Shown piece by piece: positions 55,417 through 64,000 of a stretch of DNA of 64,000 bases. Location: NCBI GenBank assembly GCA_019739295.1, contig JAHHDV010000037.1:1-64000 (forward strand). Reading direction: 5' to 3'. A model generated the notes under the pieces. That model was not told where the DNA came from. It did not search any database and worked only from the letters and a program-made list of their open reading frames with translations. This DNA comes from Taibaiella sp. GTDB taxonomy: Bacteria; Bacteroidota; Bacteroidia; Chitinophagales; Chitinophagaceae. The translations under genes and the position numbers were made by a program. Position 1 is the stretch's first letter, and each line of letters begins with the position of its first letter.

Positions 55417-55971
55417 TTATTGCCGGTTTTGATCGTTTTCCAATCTTAGTTTCAAATTTCTTTTTCCATTCTGGATGTAGCTTTTTACCTCGTTGATTTC
55501 CCAGCCGGTCTCACTGGAGATATCCTGGTAGCTTTTATTTTTCAGATAAAACAATTCTATAGAGATCCGCTGTTCGTCTTTGAGTGTATTCAATATTTCC
55601 AGGGCTTTTTCTTCTCTCATGACCTGCTCCCAATGTGCATCCTCGGATACCGGCTCTTGTGCAGCATCTTTTATTTCTTCCACGAAGGTAACGGGAGATT
55701 TCCTTAAATGATCCATACATTCATTTCTCATCACCATATACAGCCAGCCACCGAGGTTGGTGATATGGGCGGGTAATTTTTCCAATGCTTTCAGAAATAC
55801 CTGCTGTACCAGGTCCTGTGCAGTGTGCAGGTCTTTGACATATTTCAGGCCTATACCCAGGAGCACCGTGGTATAACGCTCCAATGCCCAGCCGAGATAC
55901 TGCACATCTCTATCCTGTGCGTACCGCTGCAATAGTTCCTGCTCCGTTAAATGTTGCCTGGGTTGGGACAA
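55417..55971 (-). CDS. ECF-type RNA polymerase sigma factor
   Basis: The 184-residue protein has sigma region 2 (LGIGLKYVKDLHTAQDLVQQ to GWLYMVMRNECMDHLR) and region 4 (LNTLKDEQRISIELFYLKNK, then SYQDISSETGWEINEVKSYI). The two regions are linked by an acidic stretch of about 35 residues. It should direct RNA polymerase to a few stress or surface promoters and be held by the membrane protein encoded 10 bases downstream. Confidence 0.88.
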   Translation of the reverse strand: MSQPRQHLTEQELLQRYAQDRDVQYLGWALERYTTVLLGIGLKYVKDLHTAQDLVQQVFLKALEKLPAHITNLGGWLYMVMRNECMDHLRKSPVTFVEEIKDAAQEPVSEDAHWEQVMREEKALEILNTLKDEQRISIELFYLKNKSYQDISSETGWEINEVKSYIQNGKRNLKLRLENDQNRQ

Positions 55972-56195
55972 TGGATGATGTTTGGTTGATCAGATGAAAT
56001 TAAAACAAAGAAACAAGAATTTTCCATAAACTTCCGGATTTTACGGCTTCATCGGTAATCTGTAGTATTAGTACAACCACAGCGAAGGTTGTTATGGATG
56101 CAGGACCGGTTCTTGCTCAGGCGTTTGGGCCATTCATCCATAACCGGATCATCGTGCAAAGTTGAATTTTCTGTCATTAAAATTTACCTTTACAG

Positions 56196-56864
56196 ATGGT
56201 CCTTCAATATTTTAAATGGGTATGTCTTGCCGGGATAGTTTGGATATCAGGTTCTTGTAATAGCGATACAGGATCCGGTACCCGGATCGCAGACGGACAC
56301 CTGACACACCATCTTCCTTTGGAAGATATGGATTCCAGCCTCGTCCCGTTTATCCCGAAAGGATATGAATTGATCTGGTATAAGGAAGCCGACATAGACC
56401 TGGATGATCTCTCTGAGCTCATTATGGTCCTGGTACAAACGGATGAACAGGATCAATCGGATTCTGAGCATGGAAGACCTGCACTGCGGTTGTTTCAGAT
56501 CATCACCCGGGATAAAAACGGCCGTGAAGTCATCAGGGTTCTGAACAAGAATGTCATAGAATGTATAGACTGCAGCGGACCTAACGGAGATGCATTTAAA
56601 GGTATTACCACAAGATCGAACGGATTTGATATCGAGTTTGAAATCATGAATGAACAATACTGGAAAGAAATCAAATCATTCGACTACGATACTGCCCGGC
56701 ATACCTGGATCCTGATCTCTGATCATTTTATCAACTACAAATCTGAAGATCCGTCCAATCCCAATGCTACCCTGACTATTGGCTATGAAGAGACACTGAC
56801 ACCTGAGGATTTTGGTACTATTTCTATCCAGGATTTCAATATTTATAATCCCGGCAGAAGATGA
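56196..56864 (+). CDS. Hypothetical lipoprotein
   Basis: The 222-residue protein has a lipoprotein signal (WVCLAGIVWISGSCNSD, lipobox Cys). The mature part starts LPLEDMDSSLVPFIPKGYEL and contains a strand and acidic-loop pattern (EADIDLDDLSELIMVLVQTD) resembling calcium-binding or FG-GAP-like solute proteins, without a clear full motif. Homologues in Bacteroidota are annotated as hypothetical. It stands between the divergent sigma factor gene and efp on the + strand. Confidence 0.6.
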   Translation: MVLQYFKWVCLAGIVWISGSCNSDTGSGTRIADGHLTHHLPLEDMDSSLVPFIPKGYELIWYKEADIDLDDLSELIMVLVQTDEQDQSDSEHGRPALRLFQIITRDKNGREVIRVLNKNVIECIDCSGPNGDAFKGITTRSNGFDIEFEIMNEQYWKEIKSFDYDTARHTWILISDHFINYKSEDPSNPNATLTIGYEETLTPEDFGTISIQDFNIYNPGRR

Positions 56865-56954
56865 CCGGAATGATTTTTTTATTCGGGAATTCCTGAATCC
56901 GGCTATCAGGTATAAAAAAGTACTCCAATTCCGGATACATTTCCGATAAATACC

Positions 56955-56962
56955 TAATTTTG
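56955..56962 (+). promoter_or_regulatory. Minus-7 box of the efp promoter
   Basis: TAATTTTG fits TAnnTTTG 34 bases before the efp start codon; the minus-33 element is not clear. Confidence 0.4.
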
Positions 56963-56996
56963 CCATCCTAAAAAAATATTTAAATTTTACATTTTT

Positions 56997-57563
56997 ATGG
57001 CAACAACTGCAGATATCAGAAATGGTATGATCTTAAAATTGGACAATGCGCTGTATAGTGTGGTAGAGTTCGGCCAGAACAAAACAGCCCGTTCAGCTGC
57101 CAAAGTATGGGCTAAACTGAAAGGAGTAGATAACAAAAGATCTATCGAGCATACTTGGAACTCTGGAGAAGTCATTCATCCGGTAAGGATAGAAAGAAGA
57201 AATTATCAGTTCCTCTACAAAGACGATAATGGATTCAACCTGATGGATACTGAATCTTTCGAACAAATCACTGTAGATGAGAATATGATCGACAGGCCGG
57301 ATTTATACAAGGACGGGCAGGATTGCTTCGTGCTCGTGAATACAGAGACCGAAATGCCATTGGGTGTGGAATTACCAGGCTCTGTAGTCCTTCGTGTTAC
57401 TTATACCGAACCGGGCCTGAAAGGAGATACCGCCACACGTACTTTGAAGCCTGCTACCCTGGAAACGGGTGCTGCTGTAAATATTCCCCTTTTTGTAGAT
57501 ACAGACGAATTGATTAAAATCAATACAGTGACCGGTGAGTATATGGAAAGAGTAAAAGAATAA
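56997..57563 (+). CDS. efp: Elongation factor P with a non-canonical loop
   Basis: EF-P relieves ribosome stalling at consecutive prolines. The 188-residue protein has three domains: KOW-like N-domain, OB domain ([20 protein letters not shown]) and C-terminal OB domain ending [17 protein letters not shown]. In domain I the loop that normally reads PGKG, whose Lys is modified, is replaced: after FGQNK the tip reads TARS, placing Arg32 where Lys34 of the E. coli protein lies. Downstream residues [10 protein letters not shown] keep the strand register. The gene stands alone about 70 bases before accB. Confidence 0.93.
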   Translation: MATTADIRNGMILKLDNALYSVVEFGQNKTARSAAKVWAKLKGVDNKRSIEHTWNSGEVIHPVRIERRNYQFLYKDDNGFNLMDTESFEQITVDENMIDRPDLYKDGQDCFVLVNTETEMPLGVELPGSVVLRVTYTEPGLKGDTATRTLKPATLETGAAVNIPLFVDTDELIKINTVTGEYMERVKE

Positions 57564-57637
57564 TTGCTTTTTTCAAAACTATTCTCTACCTTACGACATC
57601 AATTATATATTTATTAAATTATATTGTATTTTCAGTT

Positions 57638-58120
57638 ATGGAATATAAACAAATTCAGGAATTAATTAAAGTTATCAATAAATCCAATATAGAGACGCTT
57701 AAAATCAAAGATGGGGAGTTTGAGATCACGATCAAGCAACAATCCAATCAGGAAGCGCAGATTGTAACTTATGCTCCGCCGCCGGCTATGCCTGTGATGC
57801 AGGCAGCACCGGTAGCCCCTGCAGCGGCACCCCCTGCTCCTGCAGCGGAAGCTCCTAAAGCAGCTGAGGCGGCACCTGCCCATACGATCACGATCAAATC
57901 CCCGATGATCGGTACATTTTACAGAAGTTCCTCACCGGATAAACCAGCTTTTGTAAGTGTAGGAGACGAGGTGACAACGGGTAAGGTAGTCTGTATCATA
58001 GAGGCCATGAAGCTCTTCAATGAAATCGAAAGTGAGGTCAGCGGTAAGATCGTAAAGGTTCTGGTAGATGATGCCACACCGGTAGAGTACGACCAGCCTT
58101 TGTTTTTGGTAGAGCCTTAA
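57638..58120 (+). CDS. accB: Biotin carboxyl carrier protein of acetyl-CoA carboxylase
   Basis: The 160-residue protein carries biotin for acetyl-CoA carboxylase. The N-terminal helical part ([20 protein letters not shown]) is followed by an Ala/Pro-rich linker and the biotinyl domain, with the biotin site in [11 protein letters not shown] (Lys about 125; the usual AMKM is AMKL). [20 protein letters not shown] and the thumb-like region are intact. A strong terminator lies between accB and accC. Confidence 0.94.
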   Translation: MEYKQIQELIKVINKSNIETLKIKDGEFEITIKQQSNQEAQIVTYAPPPAMPVMQAAPVAPAAAPPAPAAEAPKAAEAAPAHTITIKSPMIGTFYRSSSPDKPAFVSVGDEVTTGKVVCIIEAMKLFNEIESEVSGKIVKVLVDDATPVEYDQPLFLVEP

Positions 58121-58137
58121 TCCAATCCACATATTTA

Positions 58138-58185
58138 AATACTTTGGAAGTCTGACCGACATTATCTTCCAAAGTATTTTTTTAT
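58138..58185 (+). terminator. Strong terminator between accB and accC
   Basis: AATACTTTGGAAG (58138-58150) and CTTCCAAAGTATT (58166-58178) pair perfectly and are followed by a run of T. Confidence 0.85.
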
Positions 58186-58225
58186 AAGCCTTATTGCTTC
58201 ATATTTATTTTGAATAGAAAAATTT

Positions 58226-59563
58226 ATGTTTAAGAAAATACTTATAGCCAACCGTGGAGAGATCGCGCTGCGTGTGATCCGTACCTGTAGAGAAATGGGA
58301 ATCAAAACGGTGGCCGTATATTCGACAGCTGACAAGGACAGCCTTCATGTGAAGTTTGCAGATGAAGCTGTATGTATCGGGAAACCCCAGGGTGCAGCGT
58401 CTTACCTCAATATACCACATATCATGGCTGCTGCTGAGATTACGAATGCGGATGCCATCCATCCGGGATATGGTTTCCTTGCTGAGAATGCCGAATTTGC
58501 GGAGATCTGCGGGAAATATAATATTAAATTTATCGGGCCTACTGCAGAGATGATCCGGAAGATGGGTGATAAGATCACTGCTAAAGAAACGATGATCAAA
58601 GCAGGCGTACCGGTTATCCCCGGTTCTGACGGATTATTAGAAAGCTTAGACGAGGCTAAAAAGCTGGCCGAAGACATGGGCTTCCCGGTCATCCTTAAGG
58701 CCACTGCGGGAGGTGGCGGTAAAGGAATGCGTGTGGTCTGGGAGATGCATGAATTAGAGAAAGCTTATCATACTGCCAAAGCTGAAGCCGGAGCCGCATT
58801 TAAAAATGATGGTCTTTATATGGAGAAATTTGTTGAAGACCCGAGACATATCGAGATCCAGATAGCCGGAGACCAGTTCGGCACGGTGTGTCACCTGAGT
58901 GAAAGGGACTGCTCTATCCAGAGAAGACATCAGAAACTGGTAGAAGAATCACCTTCACCGTTCATGACAGAGGAACTGAGGACCAAAATGGGAGAAGCTG
59001 CCATTAAAGCGGCTTCTGCGATCAATTATGAAAGTGTGGGTACCATAGAGTTCCTGGTGGATAAGCACAGGAATTTCTATTTTATGGAGATGAATACGCG
59101 TATCCAGGTAGAACACTGCGTGACTGAAGAAGTGATCAATTTCGATCTGATCAAGGAGCAGATCAAGATAGCTGCCGGCATACCGATCAGTGGTAAGAAC
59201 TATATCCCTACCATGCATGCTATAGAATGCAGGATCAACGCGGAAGATCCATACAATGACTTCCGTCCCAGCCCGGGTAAAATCACTGTCTTACATACTC
59301 CGGGAGGACATGGAGTGCGCGTAGACTCTCATATCTATGCCGGTTATGTGATTCCGCCCTTTTATGATAGTATGATTGCCAAGATCATTGCAGTGGCCCA
59401 GACCAGGGAAGAAGCGATTCAGACCATGGAGCGGGCGTTGAGCGAATATGTTATCGAAGGTGTGAAGACAACGATTCCCTTCCACCAGCAATTGATGCAG
59501 GACAAAGATTTCCGTGAGGGGAACTTTACCACCAAGTTTATGGAGTCATTTGAGCTGAAATAG
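58226..59563 (+). CDS. accC: Biotin carboxylase subunit of acetyl-CoA carboxylase
   Basis: This ATP-grasp enzyme carboxylates the biotin on AccB. The 445-residue protein has [20 protein letters not shown] at the start, the glycine-rich loop [34 protein letters not shown], and [16 protein letters not shown] with the catalytic Glu/Asn/Arg, all normal. A 105-base gap with a terminator separates it from accB, so it probably has its own promoter. Confidence 0.95.
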   Translation: MFKKILIANRGEIALRVIRTCREMGIKTVAVYSTADKDSLHVKFADEAVCIGKPQGAASYLNIPHIMAAAEITNADAIHPGYGFLAENAEFAEICGKYNIKFIGPTAEMIRKMGDKITAKETMIKAGVPVIPGSDGLLESLDEAKKLAEDMGFPVILKATAGGGGKGMRVVWEMHELEKAYHTAKAEAGAAFKNDGLYMEKFVEDPRHIEIQIAGDQFGTVCHLSERDCSIQRRHQKLVEESPSPFMTEELRTKMGEAAIKAASAINYESVGTIEFLVDKHRNFYFMEMNTRIQVEHCVTEEVINFDLIKEQIKIAAGIPISGKNYIPTMHAIECRINAEDPYNDFRPSPGKITVLHTPGGHGVRVDSHIYAGYVIPPFYDSMIAKIIAVAQTREEAIQTMERALSEYVIEGVKTTIPFHQQLMQDKDFREGNFTTKFMESFELK

Positions 59564-59586
59564 CTTTATCCGGACTTATATATAAG

Positions 59587-59618
59587 ACAGCCTTGATTCC
59601 CGCAATCAGGGCTGTTTC
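59587..59618 (+). terminator. Terminator after accC
   Basis: ACAGCCTTGATT (59587-59598) and AATCAGGGCTGT (59604-59615) form an 11-pair stem with one mismatch, followed by TTTC. Confidence 0.6.
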
Positions 59619-59753
59619 ATTCGAGTGCCGTGACCCGGGGGGAATCCAACCGGAATCCTTGCCTGGTACCTGTTATTGCATTCCCTAACTATCCCGATAA
59701 ATAACACTTATCGAACCGACTGCATCAGATTTAGTAGATTTGTGTTCTGACTT

Positions 59754-61575
59754 ATGACCAGAGCGTATTTTTCCGAAAACGTAACACCTGCCCTTCCCCA
59801 TGCACCGGGGATCTACAGGTATTATGATGCCCGCAGGAAAATCATATATGTGGGCAAAGCCATAGATATTAAGAAGAGGGTGAGTTCGTACTTTCTGAAA
59901 AATGACCACTCACCCAAGACCAGAGCGCTTGTACAGGAAATAGACCATATCGAATATACGGTTACGCAGAGTGAGCATGATGCATTCCTCCTGGAAAATT
60001 CACTGATCAAACATTTCAAGCCTTATTATAACATTGCCCTGAAAGATGATAAGTCCTACCCTTTTGTCGTGATCAGGAATGAGGATTTTCCAAGGATGTA
60101 CCTGACCAGAAGGTATGTTAAAGACGGCTCTGAATATATCGGCCCGTTTACAGATGTATATACGGTGAAGCAATTATTACAATTGATCAGGTACGCGATT
60201 CCTTTAAGAACCTGCAATCTCCCTTTGACCCCCGCCAGTATTGCCAAAGGGAAGTTCAAAGTCTGCCTGGAATACCACCTGGGCAACTGCAAGGGACCTT
60301 GTGAAGGGAAGCAGTCCCTGGAGGAATATAATAGCAGTATCAAGACCGCAAAGAAACTGCTGAAAGGGAACCTGGCTTCGGTCATCAGGGATCTGAAGAC
60401 CCGGATGGAGCAGGCGGCAGCTACACTTGCATTTGAAAAGGCTGCCCAACTCAAGCAGCAGATCGATGCTTTTAAGAATTATGAAAACAACTCGACAGTA
60501 GTCAGCACTAAAATAGGAGACATCGATGCAGCTACCCTGGTGGATACGGAACATCAGGCCTTTGTCAATTACCTCATTGTCAGGAATGGACTGGTGCTGC
60601 ATTCCAAGAATATAACCATAGACAAAAAATTAGATGAAGAGCCCAAAGACATTCTCTCATTTGCCATTTCCAATCTGAGACCTCTGCTGGATACTTCCGG
60701 AAAAGAGATTTTAGTCCCTTTTGAAGTGAACCTGGAGGACAAGGATGTCGTTCAATCTATCCCGATAGCCGGAGATAAACGCAAGATCCTGGATATGAGT
60801 TTTACCAATGCCCACTATCAAAAAGAAGCTTTTGAAAAAAAAACGCAGGCTGCTGCTCCAGGATAAAACCCAGGATGAGAGAGAAGCAGTTCTCCTTCAG
60901 ATCCAGAAAGAGCTGCATCTGAACAGGATACCCAGGCATATAGAGTGTTTTGATAATTCAAATTTTCAGGGTTCCTATCCTGTAGCGGCTATGGTTTGCT
61001 TTAAGGACGGATTGCCCTTTAAAAAGGAATACAGGCATTTTCATATCAAAACGGTAGAAGGGATCAATGACTTTGCTTCAATGGAGGAGATCGTCTTCAG
61101 GAGGTATAAGGCCGTGATTGAAGAAGGCAAGCCCCTGCCCGACCTGATCATCATTGATGGGGGTAAAGGTCAGTTAGGTGCGGCTATGCATAGTATCGGA
61201 TCCCTTGGATTATTGGGAAAAGTAACTGTCGTGGGACTGGCAAAGAGAGAAGAGCTCCTCTTCTTCCCCGGTGATAAAGATCCTGTCCGGCTGGAATATA
61301 ATGGAAAACCTATGCTGCTCATCCGCAGGATCAGGGATGAGGTCCACAGGTTTGGCATTACCTTTCACCGGAAGACAAGGAGCAAAGGCACCATCAAAAA
61401 TGAGCTGGAGGAGATCAAGGGTATAGGTAAGAAAATAGCGGAACAATTGCTGCTTACTTACCGGTCTGTCCCTAATATCAGTCGGCTCAGCGAGGAGGAA
61501 TTAGCCCAGTCCATCGGAAAGGGAAAGGCCAGGCTCGTGTACAGGTATTTTCATCCTGATGAGGACAGTATTTAG
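59754..61575 (+). CDS. uvrC: Excinuclease ABC subunit C, one frameshift
   Basis: UvrC makes both incisions in nucleotide excision repair. The joined protein has about 606 residues. The GIY-YIG nuclease is at residues 15-55 (PGIYRYYDARRKIIYVGKAI), the UVR domain around residue 215 (RMEQAAATLAFEKAAQLKQQ), the RNase-H-like nuclease in the second frame (HIECFDNSNFQGSYPVAAMV, DLIIIDGGKGQLGAA) and a double helix-hairpin-helix at the end (KGIGKKIAEQLLLTYRSV). A one-base gain in the run of nine A near 60,838 splits the gene. A minus-7 box TAGATTTG lies at 59735-59742. Confidence 0.93.
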
Positions 61576-61621
61576 ACCCACATCCGTTCATGCATCTTTT
61601 CCTGGTCATTTATAGACGGGA

Positions 61622-62248
61622 TTGTACCTAAAATTGTATAATTTTAAATTCTCAACCCGAGTTATCGTATCATTGAATCTATATAGAAATATACCCAATA
61701 TCCTTTCCGGGTACAGGATCCTGGCACTGCCGGTCATTGTCTATGCATTGGTAACGGAAGATCATACATTGTTCATCGTTCTGATCTCCATCAACCTGCT
61801 TACCGATATCCTGGATGGCTTGATTGCAAGAATGTTTGACCTGGAATCAGAATTGGGCGCCAGGCTGGATTCGATAGCAGATATCGGCACATACCTGATG
61901 GCGGTAAGCGGGATGTGGATTTTGGAAAAAGACTTTGTGACCGATAAGAAATACGAATTTGCCTTGCTGGTCATCCTGTGGTTGCTGCCTCAGCTGGTTT
62001 CATTTGTCAGGCATTTCAGGTTTCCGAGCTTTCACTTGTATTCCAATAAAGTGACCGGGTATTTCCAGGGTATATTTATTTTTACTTACTTTTTATTTGG
62101 TTACAATAGTCTGCTTTTCTACTCCATGCTTATCATCAGTTGTGTTGCCTACCTGGAAGAATTGTATTTTGTGCTCAAATTGTCCCAACTTCAGTCCAAC
62201 CTGAAAAGCATTTTCCATTTTCACAGATTGAATAAGAATAACCATTAA
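61622..62248 (+). CDS. CDP-alcohol phosphatidyltransferase family protein
   Basis: The 208-residue membrane protein joins a CDP-activated diacylglycerol or alcohol to an alcohol. The catalytic motif is ILDGLIARMFDLESELGARL followed by DSIADIGTYL, fitting DGxxAR-x8-GxxxDxxxD. Four to five more spans follow. The start may be at 61622 or at one of several internal codons such as the region NLYRNIPNILSGYRILALPV, which matches the family start. It is three bases upstream of the next gene (62251), in an operon with a CdsA-like and a UbiA-like enzyme. The acceptor alcohol is unknown. Confidence 0.82.
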   Translation: MYLKLYNFKFSTRVIVSLNLYRNIPNILSGYRILALPVIVYALVTEDHTLFIVLISINLLTDILDGLIARMFDLESELGARLDSIADIGTYLMAVSGMWILEKDFVTDKKYEFALLVILWLLPQLVSFVRHFRFPSFHLYSNKVTGYFQGIFIFTYFLFGYNSLLFYSMLIISCVAYLEELYFVLKLSQLQSNLKSIFHFHRLNKNNH

Positions 62249-62250
62249 TC

Positions 62251-62991
62251 ATGTCCTTACCTGTAGAGCTCATCGTCATCGTTTGTCTGTATTTCCTTAT
62301 TGGAGCTATTGCTATCATTACCATCAATCGCAGAGGGCAGGATCCTCAAAATAAGGAAAGATGGATTAAATACTGGTTCTATTTATTGGTAATCCTGGTC
62401 ACAATTCTTTCTATCCAGTACCTGTTCTTCACCTGGATCGCCTTATTCATCAGTGTCATGGGCCTGTTCGAAATCATCAGTGCCTGGTGGAGATCGGGAA
62501 AAAGGAAAGCATGGGTGCTTATCATTGGTTTGTTCCTTTACCTCGTGATTGCCTTTGGATTTTTATTGTTTGCCTGGGATAGTGACAGCACTTACCTGCT
62601 TTTTACCTATACTTTAATTTTTACACAGGATGGTTTTGCACAGATCATCGGGCAATTGATGGGCAGGAAAAAATTTTTACCGGCCATTAGCCCGGACAAA
62701 ACCCTGGCAGGCGTGGTGGGAGGATGTGCAGCAGCACTTGTTATTTCCGCATTCATCTATAAATGGCTGGGTACCTATCTTCCTTCAGTGTGGATACTGA
62801 TACCCCACATTCTGATTACCTGCTTCGGAGGACTGGCCGGTGATATCCTGGCTTCCAAATTTAAAAGGATTTGTGGTATTAAGGATTATTCGAATCTGAT
62901 ACCCGGGCATGGAGGCGTACTGGACCGGTTCGACAGCTTTATGCTGGCAGGAGCGATATTGGGTTACCTGATTAGATGTGAAATATTATGA
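62251..62991 (+). CDS. CDP-diglyceride synthase-like (CdsA family) protein
   Basis: The 246-residue protein has about seven spans and the CdsA signature near its end: SKFKRICGIKDYSNLIPGHG followed by GVLDRFDSFMLAG. The earlier ISPDKTLAGVVGG block is also typical. CdsA makes CDP-diacylglycerol from phosphatidic acid and CTP. Such proteins in this gene order differ from the housekeeping CdsA and may activate another lipid. Four bases overlap with the next gene (ATGA). Confidence 0.85.
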   Translation: MSLPVELIVIVCLYFLIGAIAIITINRRGQDPQNKERWIKYWFYLLVILVTILSIQYLFFTWIALFISVMGLFEIISAWWRSGKRKAWVLIIGLFLYLVIAFGFLLFAWDSDSTYLLFTYTLIFTQDGFAQIIGQLMGRKKFLPAISPDKTLAGVVGGCAAALVISAFIYKWLGTYLPSVWILIPHILITCFGGLAGDILASKFKRICGIKDYSNLIPGHGGVLDRFDSFMLAGAILGYLIRCEIL

Positions 62992-63959
62992 ATATCAAAA
63001 GAAAGCAGAATGAATATACCCTCAGCAGCGAACAGCATGCATCTTTCCTGAAAAGGTTCTGGATCTATCAGAAAGAGCGATTCCCGTTTATGGGACATGG
63101 TCTCCTGGTGGCTGCATTTAGTTTTTCTGCTGTTTCATATTCCCGGATATGCAGAGGTGAGCCGGGCTTTGTAGAATGGAAGACCTTTCTGGTGGGGATT
63201 TTTACTACCATTTCACTGTTCCTGCTGGTGCGCATATTCGATGAGTTTAAAGATGCTGCAGACGATGAGCGATACCGCCGGGAGCTGCCGGTGCCCAGGG
63301 GACTGGTTTCCTTAAAGGAGCTTCGGGACCTGGGCATCATCCTTGTGATCTTTCAAATCACAATCAATTGGATCTTTTTTCCCAAGATGTTGCTCTTGTA
63401 CGGAATAGCGGTAGGATACCTGTGTCTCATGGGAAAAGAATTTTTTATCAGTGAATGGCTGAAGAAGCATCAATTCTGGTATGTCGTTTCTCATATGTTC
63501 ATCATCCCATTGATTGATATCTATGCCAGCGGCCTGGACTGGCTGCTTAAAGGTGTTCCCGCTCCTCCCGGTTTATTATTTTTCTTCGCTGTATCCTTTA
63601 TGAGCGGTATCGTTTTGGAGATCGGAAGAAAGATCAGGATTCCCGAAGATGAACAGGCCGGGGTACTGACTTATTCTGCTATGCATGGGGATCGGAAAGC
63701 TACCCTGCTTTGGATATTGATGTTATTCCTTTCCTTCGTATTCAGCATTGCTGCATCAGGGTATGCGGGCTACGGCAATACAGGTTGGATCGTACTTACG
63801 GTACTGTTTATCATTTCTGCTGTTCCGGCAATGCTCTACCTGAATCGTGCGGGCAGGAAACGGGCCAAAATGATAGAAGCGTTTTCCGGTCTCTGGGCCA
63901 TCTCCATGTATCTTACGCTTGGTGGTGTGCCGATGCTGGAAAGGCTGGTCGGGTCATAA
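62988..63959 (+). CDS. UbiA-family prenyltransferase-like membrane protein
   Basis: The 323-residue protein has about eight spans and two polar motifs in the UbiA places: the first is RIFDEFKDAADDERYRRELP (about residues 82-101), a DxxxD-type metal-prenyl diphosphate site. The second is the GRKIRIPEDEQAGVLTYS region (about residues 212-229), corresponding to the second Asp-rich loop. It should transfer a prenyl chain to an aromatic or lipid acceptor in the membrane. Its start overlaps the CdsA-like gene by four bases, so the enzyme is coupled to CDP-lipid genes; the operon may continue past the window. Confidence 0.8.
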   Translation: MNIKRKQNEYTLSSEQHASFLKRFWIYQKERFPFMGHGLLVAAFSFSAVSYSRICRGEPGFVEWKTFLVGIFTTISLFLLVRIFDEFKDAADDERYRRELPVPRGLVSLKELRDLGIILVIFQITINWIFFPKMLLLYGIAVGYLCLMGKEFFISEWLKKHQFWYVVSHMFIIPLIDIYASGLDWLLKGVPAPPGLLFFFAVSFMSGIVLEIGRKIRIPEDEQAGVLTYSAMHGDRKATLLWILMLFLSFVFSIAASGYAGYGNTGWIVLTVLFIISAVPAMLYLNRAGRKRAKMIEAFSGLWAISMYLTLGGVPMLERLVGS

Positions 63960-64000
63960 TCCGGTAAGTATTTTCAAAAGAGAAACATTGACTACCTGAT

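Noticed and set aside
56881..56898. Palindrome ATTCGGGAATTCCTGAAT as an operator of efp
   Set aside because: It directly follows the stop of the lipoprotein gene and lies over 50 bases upstream of the efp minus-7 box; a weak terminator hairpin or chance is as likely.

Overview
The window looks like chromosomal DNA of a Bacteroidota bacterium, probably of the Chitinophagaceae or a close relative. Several promoters fit the Bacteroidota pattern TTTG-N19/20-TAnnTTTG (clearest before rpsL and before the ATPase gene at 3726). Two genes carry type IX secretion C-terminal sorting domains, SusC/TonB-type receptor remains are present, and several families are typical of the phylum (DUF6428, DUF6157, DUF5683, long PurM, long IleS). 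EF-P has a non-standard loop like the one I recall from this family.

Layout. 1-3.8 kb: AT-rich, heavily frame-broken remains of two adjacent minus-strand genes, an ATPase with winged helix and TPRs followed by a ComEC-like metallo-beta-lactamase hydrolase. 3.8-6.5 kb: an arsenic locus (arsR, DUF6428, a 41-residue membrane protein missed by usual length cut-offs, arsC) with two near-identical ArsR boxes, then an AraC regulator. 7-9.6 kb: small stress and housekeeping genes. 10-12 kb: a GC-rich stretch with a sugar dehydrogenase and a TonB receptor cut after its plug. 12-15 kb: an AT-richer insert with an AbiEi-Fic fusion preceded by a direct-repeat array, and a cysteine desulfurase. 15-18.7 kb: GC-rich again, with a LuxR response regulator, a kinase stub joined to a T9SS stub, and a DUF763/endonuclease V pair. 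19-30 kb: membrane proteins, a McrB/DUF2357 restriction pair, a thioredoxin-like gene with a MarR stub, a GNAT/AAA pair, a Crp-type regulator, an SMR exporter, a MerR locus and an internally deleted arsenite pump. From 30 kb on the window is core genome: rpsL-rpsG, an ABC pair, purM, ruvX, a cell-wall hydrolase, an M14 peptidase, a histidine kinase, tRNA-Pro, aat, tsaE, pyrG, a DksA-like protein with a histone-like tail, ileS, an ECF sigma/anti-sigma pair, efp, accB, accC, uvrC and a three-gene membrane-lipid cluster that ends at the right edge.

A key caution is that many genes, including the essential pyrG and ileS and the repair gene uvrC, are interrupted by one-base shifts, mostly in A, G or T runs. 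Most of these look like base-level errors in the sequence rather than real pseudogenes. A second class of damage is different: genes missing large blocks (arsenite pump, TonB receptor, kinase, T9SS protein, MarR, LysR). These cannot be explained by one-base errors and mark true deletion junctions or misassembly, and all of them lie in the left 30 kb.

The most interesting candidates are the ATPase-TPR/metallo-hydrolase pair at the left edge, the self-regulating-looking Fic gene with its repeat array, the McrB/DUF2357 pair with a ScoMcrA-type head, the DUF763/endonuclease V overlap, the arsenic micro-protein, the altered EF-P loop, and the CDP-alcohol transferase/CdsA-like/UbiA-like cluster.
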